A stretch of DNA of 64,000 nucleotides from Duganella sp. Root1480D1 (lineage in GTDB: Bacteria > Pseudomonadota > Gammaproteobacteria > Burkholderiales > Burkholderiaceae_D): contig NZ_LMFZ01000023.1 of NCBI RefSeq assembly GCF_001427305.1, forward strand, positions 421,017 to 485,016, read 5' to 3'. Shown here piece after piece: positions 61,257 to 64,000 of the stretch (position 1 is its first letter; each line of letters starts with the position of its first letter). The position numbers and the translations under genes are program-made. A model generated the notes under the pieces. That model made no database searches, was not told where the DNA came from, and saw nothing but the letters and a program-made list of their open reading frames with translations.

Positions 61257-61586
61257 ATGACGACCGAAGCCATGCCTTTCCGCACCCTGCTCTACCGCTT
61301 CATCTTCTTCGACTGGTTGTTCAAGGACGTGAGCGCGGCACGCAACGTGATCGAGCGCCATGCGGCCCTGCAGCACAACAAGTACATGAGCCGCTACCTG
61401 CCAATTTATTTCCGGCGCTGGACCGTGATGGCCACTTTCGACTTTGGCCTGGGCTGCCTGTTCGAACGCGCGCTGCAGGCCACTGTGGTGTCGGCCTACT
61501 TCTTCACGTGGTCGTGCGTGACCGTAGCCGGAATGGTGGTAATTGCTGCCGCGTGGATCTTCCTGACCTTCGGCCGGCTGAGTTGA
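61257..61586 (+). CDS. small membrane protein of unknown function
   Basis: A 109-residue protein with two hydrophobic C-terminal helices (about 60-80 and 83-104) and a basic/aromatic N-terminal half (RFIFFDWLFKDV, YLPIYFRRW). I do not recognise the family. The start at 61257 is supported by AAGGGAG 7 bases upstream. Confidence 0.65.
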   Translation: MTTEAMPFRTLLYRFIFFDWLFKDVSAARNVIERHAALQHNKYMSRYLPIYFRRWTVMATFDFGLGCLFERALQATVVSAYFFTWSCVTVAGMVVIAAAWIFLTFGRLS

Positions 61587-61649
61587 CTCAAAATTGAGCA
61601 GCGGAATTATCCCCATTAAAATCATGGCCTTGGCGCCCGGAGGACTTCC

Positions 61650-62321
61650 TTGTTAACAGACTTTTCCACAGAAACCGTTAACAACTCCCTGCAACGCCGC
61701 CTCGACCGTTTCGAACTGTTCGACAGCATGGACAGCCCCGCCCTGAACCTGACCTTTGTGCTGGAACTGCCCGATTTCAGGCCTTGGTGCAAGGCGCAAG
61801 GCATGCCGCCATTCCACGTGATGCTGTGCGCTGTGCTGCGCTCCGCGCTGAAGGTGGAGAATTTCCGATATCGCATCCTGGAAGGCGAGGTGATTCGCAT
61901 TGACCGCCTTGCGCCCTCATTCACCGTAAAGAACCAGCATAACGACTTGAACTTTGCCCAGTTCGACTGGTCGGATGATCTGCGCGAGTTCGTGGCAAGC
62001 GGCGTGGCCGCTCGCGAAGAGGCATCAAGTATGGAGGCCCTGAACCGCAAATACCGCAGCATGACACCGCGCAAGGCGAAGGAACAGGTGTTTATCACCT
62101 GCATACCCTGGCTGAATTTCACCTCAATTCAGCACCCCATTGCAGTGCTGGCGCAGCCGGATATTCCTTCGTTCGCATGGGGAAAATTCAGGGATGCCGG
62201 CGCGGGCCGCCTTGAACTGCCATTCTCTGTGCAGGTGCATCATGGCTTTGTCGACGGATACCACATTCACCTGCTTGCAGAACAAGTGGCCGCAGAACTG
62301 ACGTCGATGATGCAGGCCTAG
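61650..62321 (+). CDS. CatA-like O-acetyltransferase (chloramphenicol acetyltransferase family)
   Basis: A 223-residue protein of the CAT superfamily with the active-site motif QVHHGFVDGYHIHLL (His198 the likely base, Asp202 structural). LNLTFVLELPDF and FITCIPWLNFTSIQHP also match. It may acetylate small molecules; chloramphenicol resistance should not be assumed, as many such homologues lack it. TTG start at 61650 with GGAGGA 5 bases upstream. Overlaps the next convergent gene by 4 bases. Confidence 0.85.
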   Translation: MLTDFSTETVNNSLQRRLDRFELFDSMDSPALNLTFVLELPDFRPWCKAQGMPPFHVMLCAVLRSALKVENFRYRILEGEVIRIDRLAPSFTVKNQHNDLNFAQFDWSDDLREFVASGVAAREEASSMEALNRKYRSMTPRKAKEQVFITCIPWLNFTSIQHPIAVLAQPDIPSFAWGKFRDAGAGRLELPFSVQVHHGFVDGYHIHLLAEQVAAELTSMMQA

Positions 62322-62869
62322 GCTAGCCGAATATCGCGCGCTCCCGCAGCGGCGAGGCGCGCCAGTAAATCCTCGAGCGCCTGCACCGGCGCCGAGCCAA
62401 GGTCCAGTTCCACCGCGACCAGCGCACCTTCAGGCCGAGGATCGCTCGCAAAATGCACCACGCCGAACAGTCCTTCTTCGTTCAGCCGATTGGCATCCTC
62501 CGGATCGAACCACTCCATGAACCACGGCGCCAGCACTGCCCCCACCTGTTCCGGAAAAAGGCCGCCGACGCGTAACGCCACCGCGTCCCATACGAAAGGC
62601 GCAACGTAGACGATGGCTGGAGGAATCGGCAAGGTGTGCACGCTGAACTGCATGCGGGTGTGCGAGTCGACAGAAAGCAGTTTGCCCGCTTGCGTCCCGC
62701 GCCTGGAAATCAGGTCCGCCCGCATCGGCAGGTCATATTCGCCATCGAGCGCCAGGCTGCCATCGTCGCGCCTCAGCGCCGCTTCCACATGCGCATTCGC
62801 GGATGACGCGACTGCATCGGCGAGCGTAGCGGCATAGGCCATGCGAATGACCGAGAAAAGCTCCGTCAT
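62318..62869 (-). CDS. protein of unknown function
   Basis: A 183-residue soluble protein, mixed alpha/beta, acidic, with no motif I can assign. DGEYDLPMRADLISRRG and VAPFVWDAVALRVGG are its most distinctive segments. It ends convergent with the CAT-like gene. Just 4 bases separate it from the next leftward gene upstream, so the two are probably co-transcribed. Confidence 0.62.
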   Translation of the reverse strand: MTELFSVIRMAYAATLADAVASSANAHVEAALRRDDGSLALDGEYDLPMRADLISRRGTQAGKLLSVDSHTRMQFSVHTLPIPPAIVYVAPFVWDAVALRVGGLFPEQVGAVLAPWFMEWFDPEDANRLNEEGLFGVVHFASDPRPEGALVAVELDLGSAPVQALEDLLARLAAAGARDIRLA

Positions 62870-62873
62870 TGGC

Positions 62874-63230
62874 TTACAAGACGTTGGGCAGGGTGATGTA
62901 GACCAAACCGCTTAGCAACAGCAGCGAAGCGCATGCGACGAGGCGATTGAGCGATTGTTCCCACGCGTGGTCGCGGGTGCGGGCCATGCGCGCATCGGCA
63001 GCAGCCTGGATGCGCTCGAACTCTTCGTCCGTCACCGAAGTGGCGACGATGTGCAGGGGATTGAGCAGCAGCGAGACGGCATCGTCGTATTGGTGTGCGA
63101 GCCAGATGCAAAGTACCCGTCCCTCTTTCGACGGTTTGGAGGGCTCGAATACCGGAATGCCTGCGCGGGACAGACGATCCCACGCATCTTCGTATTCAAG
63201 CTCGGAGTTTGTGACAAAGACCTGGCGCAT
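62874..63230 (-). CDS. small C-tail-anchored protein of unknown function
   Basis: A 118-residue protein with a soluble N-terminal domain (IPVFEPSKPSKEGRVLC, LLLNPLHIVATSVTDEEFERI, a short phosphate-binding-like fold) and one C-terminal transmembrane helix (about 95-114). This resembles bacterial proteins with a DUF2007-like N-terminus, but I do not assign it firmly. Co-directional with the next leftward gene. Confidence 0.6.
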   Translation of the reverse strand: MRQVFVTNSELEYEDAWDRLSRAGIPVFEPSKPSKEGRVLCIWLAHQYDDAVSLLLNPLHIVATSVTDEEFERIQAAADARMARTRDHAWEQSLNRLVACASLLLLSGLVYITLPNVL

Positions 63231-63318
63231 GGGGCGGTATAGTAACCGCCAAGGGGGCCTTAGAAACTCTCAAAATTTCACTTATCAAATATTTTTATTT
63301 GCTGGCGCACGCTTGAAG

Positions 63319-63759
63319 TCAATTGGCATCGTTATGCCTTACCGCTTCTCCCTTCCCCGTGCGGCTTATTAACAATTCGCCGGGTACCACAAAAGCGCCG
63401 GCCGCCAGGTCTCCCAGGCGCTGGCTGTATTTTGTAAAGAGAATCAGCACCGCACCGACGATGCACGTAGACCCGATGATTGCTTCGAAGGGCCTGAACA
63501 GGTTTCGCCCCAACGATTGCGCAAGCGAGATCGTCCTGCCATGAGCGTCAACCACGCTTAGTCCAAGCACCCGCTTCCCGACGGTCTTCCGCCACCGCCA
63601 TTCGCAAATGACAAAGTAGGAGAACACTGCAAGAACAGCCAGGCAGTCGGCCGGATTACTTTTTTCGTAGCGATAGTTCGTGAGGCGTTGAAGAAACGCG
63701 AAGGCACCGACAAGTATCGCAACATCAATGAGTTGGGCAAACGCCCGCGGGAGCAGCAT
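63319..63759 (-). CDS. RDD family membrane protein
   Basis: A 146-residue inner-membrane protein with RDD motifs: PRAFAQLIDVAILVG (Arg, Asp, conserved hydrophobics) and TVGKRVLGLSVVDAHG, with about three helices. RDD proteins have been linked to ion exchange, but the substrate is unknown. Its composition is more AT-rich than the genes to the left, like the sequence following it. Confidence 0.82.
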   Translation of the reverse strand: MLLPRAFAQLIDVAILVGAFAFLQRLTNYRYEKSNPADCLAVLAVFSYFVICEWRWRKTVGKRVLGLSVVDAHGRTISLAQSLGRNLFRPFEAIIGSTCIVGAVLILFTKYSQRLGDLAAGAFVVPGELLISRTGKGEAVRHNDAN

Positions 63760-63900
63760 TCCCGGCTTTGCCGCTTAAAATCGTTGACGAACGTCGATTT
63801 GGATTTCGGGTACTACAGAATTGGACATATGTTCTTACTAAATTGACTCAATTTATTACATGGTCGGCCTTGAATAATCCCATACCGCCCGATTCTAAAG

Positions 63901-63969
63901 GCGAAACGCTCAAAAATCACTGCTGAGATTTGCAAGGTTTCGCTAAAATGGTGGCAATTCCTTGCAAAT
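63901..63969. repeat. inverted repeats upstream of the transposase start, possible IS left end
   Basis: Two nested inverted repeats: GCGAAAC (63901-63907) with GTTTCGC (63937-63943), and ATTTGCAAGG (63928-63937) with CCTTGCAAAT (63960-63969). They directly precede the transposase ATG. The IS boundary is probably near 63890-63901, but a matching right end lies outside the window. Confidence 0.45.
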
Positions 63970-63982
63970 TTTCGAGGGTTTC

Positions 63983-64000
63983 ATGGGACCAAAGCCAGCC
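63983..64000 (+). CDS. start of a probable IS5-family transposase, cut by window end
   Basis: Only six codons are visible (MGPKPA). This matches the N-terminus style of IS5-type transposases, and the AT-rich sequence with inverted repeats before it fits the end of an insertion sequence. The ATG is preceded by GAGGG 7 bases upstream. The rest lies outside the window, so the call rests on context and six residues. Confidence 0.4.

Noticed and set aside
61650..62321. Chloramphenicol-resistance gene
   Set aside because: The CAT active-site motif is present, but chromosomal CatA-like homologues often lack this activity, so I give only the family.

Overview
The window comes from a high-GC, motile, Gram-negative betaproteobacterium, most likely an Oxalobacteraceae of the Massilia/Duganella/Janthinobacterium type. 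This is inferred from gene content and protein style (PEP-CTERM protein, TorF-like porin, DUF3422, many GGDEF proteins, dense ATGA/TGATG-coupled operons), not from a marker gene. About 66 protein-coding genes cover almost the whole window. I saw no rRNA, tRNA or CRISPR array, and no gene-free stretch exceeds 300 bases. The longest are the regulatory region 50813-51066 and the window end 63760-63982.

Layout. 1-1608: the 3' end of an alpha/beta-hydrolase type VI secretion lipase effector and its overlapping Tli4-type immunity gene, visibly more AT-rich than the rest. 1751-14338: chromosomal housekeeping and signalling, including a GAF-GGDEF protein, dienelactone hydrolase, penicillin-acylase family enzyme, a large PAS/GGDEF/EAL/receiver protein, flavin-type oxidase, GST, phytase-like lipoprotein, DUF3422 and a mutarotase-like protein. 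14409-17370: an envelope operon (TPR/Cds6-like protein, L,D-transpeptidase, CPBP protease). 17375-21736: nucleotide salvage (AMP nucleosidase, AMP/thymidine phosphorylase) with a solute-binding protein and a flavodoxin-fold oxidoreductase.

21799-32976 is the most interesting region. Leftward runs an ECF sigma factor, a zinc-finger anti-sigma factor, an S8 protease and a TorF-like porin. Rightward runs a short glutamic-type intramembrane protease (MrtJ-like) and a large cytochrome c / choice-of-anchor D / JDVT-CTERM / TlpA fusion, then DUF4266 lipoprotein, DUF3570 barrel, ApbE flavin transferase, DsbD and alpha-carbonic anhydrase. The two arms are headed by back-to-back motifs of identical layout, GAACC-N16-GTATT, so one sigma factor probably drives both. 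I read the locus as an extracytoplasmic redox system with dedicated protein sorting, covalent flavinylation and proteolytic control of its own sigma factor.

32980-45052: another PAS-GGDEF protein, a beta-CASP nuclease, an amino-acid permease, a secreted phospholipase C-like enzyme coupled to a PpiC-type foldase and a membrane-anchored helical protein, and a chemoreceptor ending in a CheR-type tether. 45188-52822: two transporters, a porin plus small PstS-like protein, a PEP-CTERM protein, a 2OG-Fe(II) oxygenase, a secreted subtilase, and a nested inverted-repeat element with perfect 27-bp ends. 52827-63759: ExbD, exonuclease III, a TetR-controlled oxidoreductase with two identical operators, assorted redox and small-molecule enzymes, and several small proteins of unknown function. 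At 63983 a probable IS5-type transposase starts and runs off the window.
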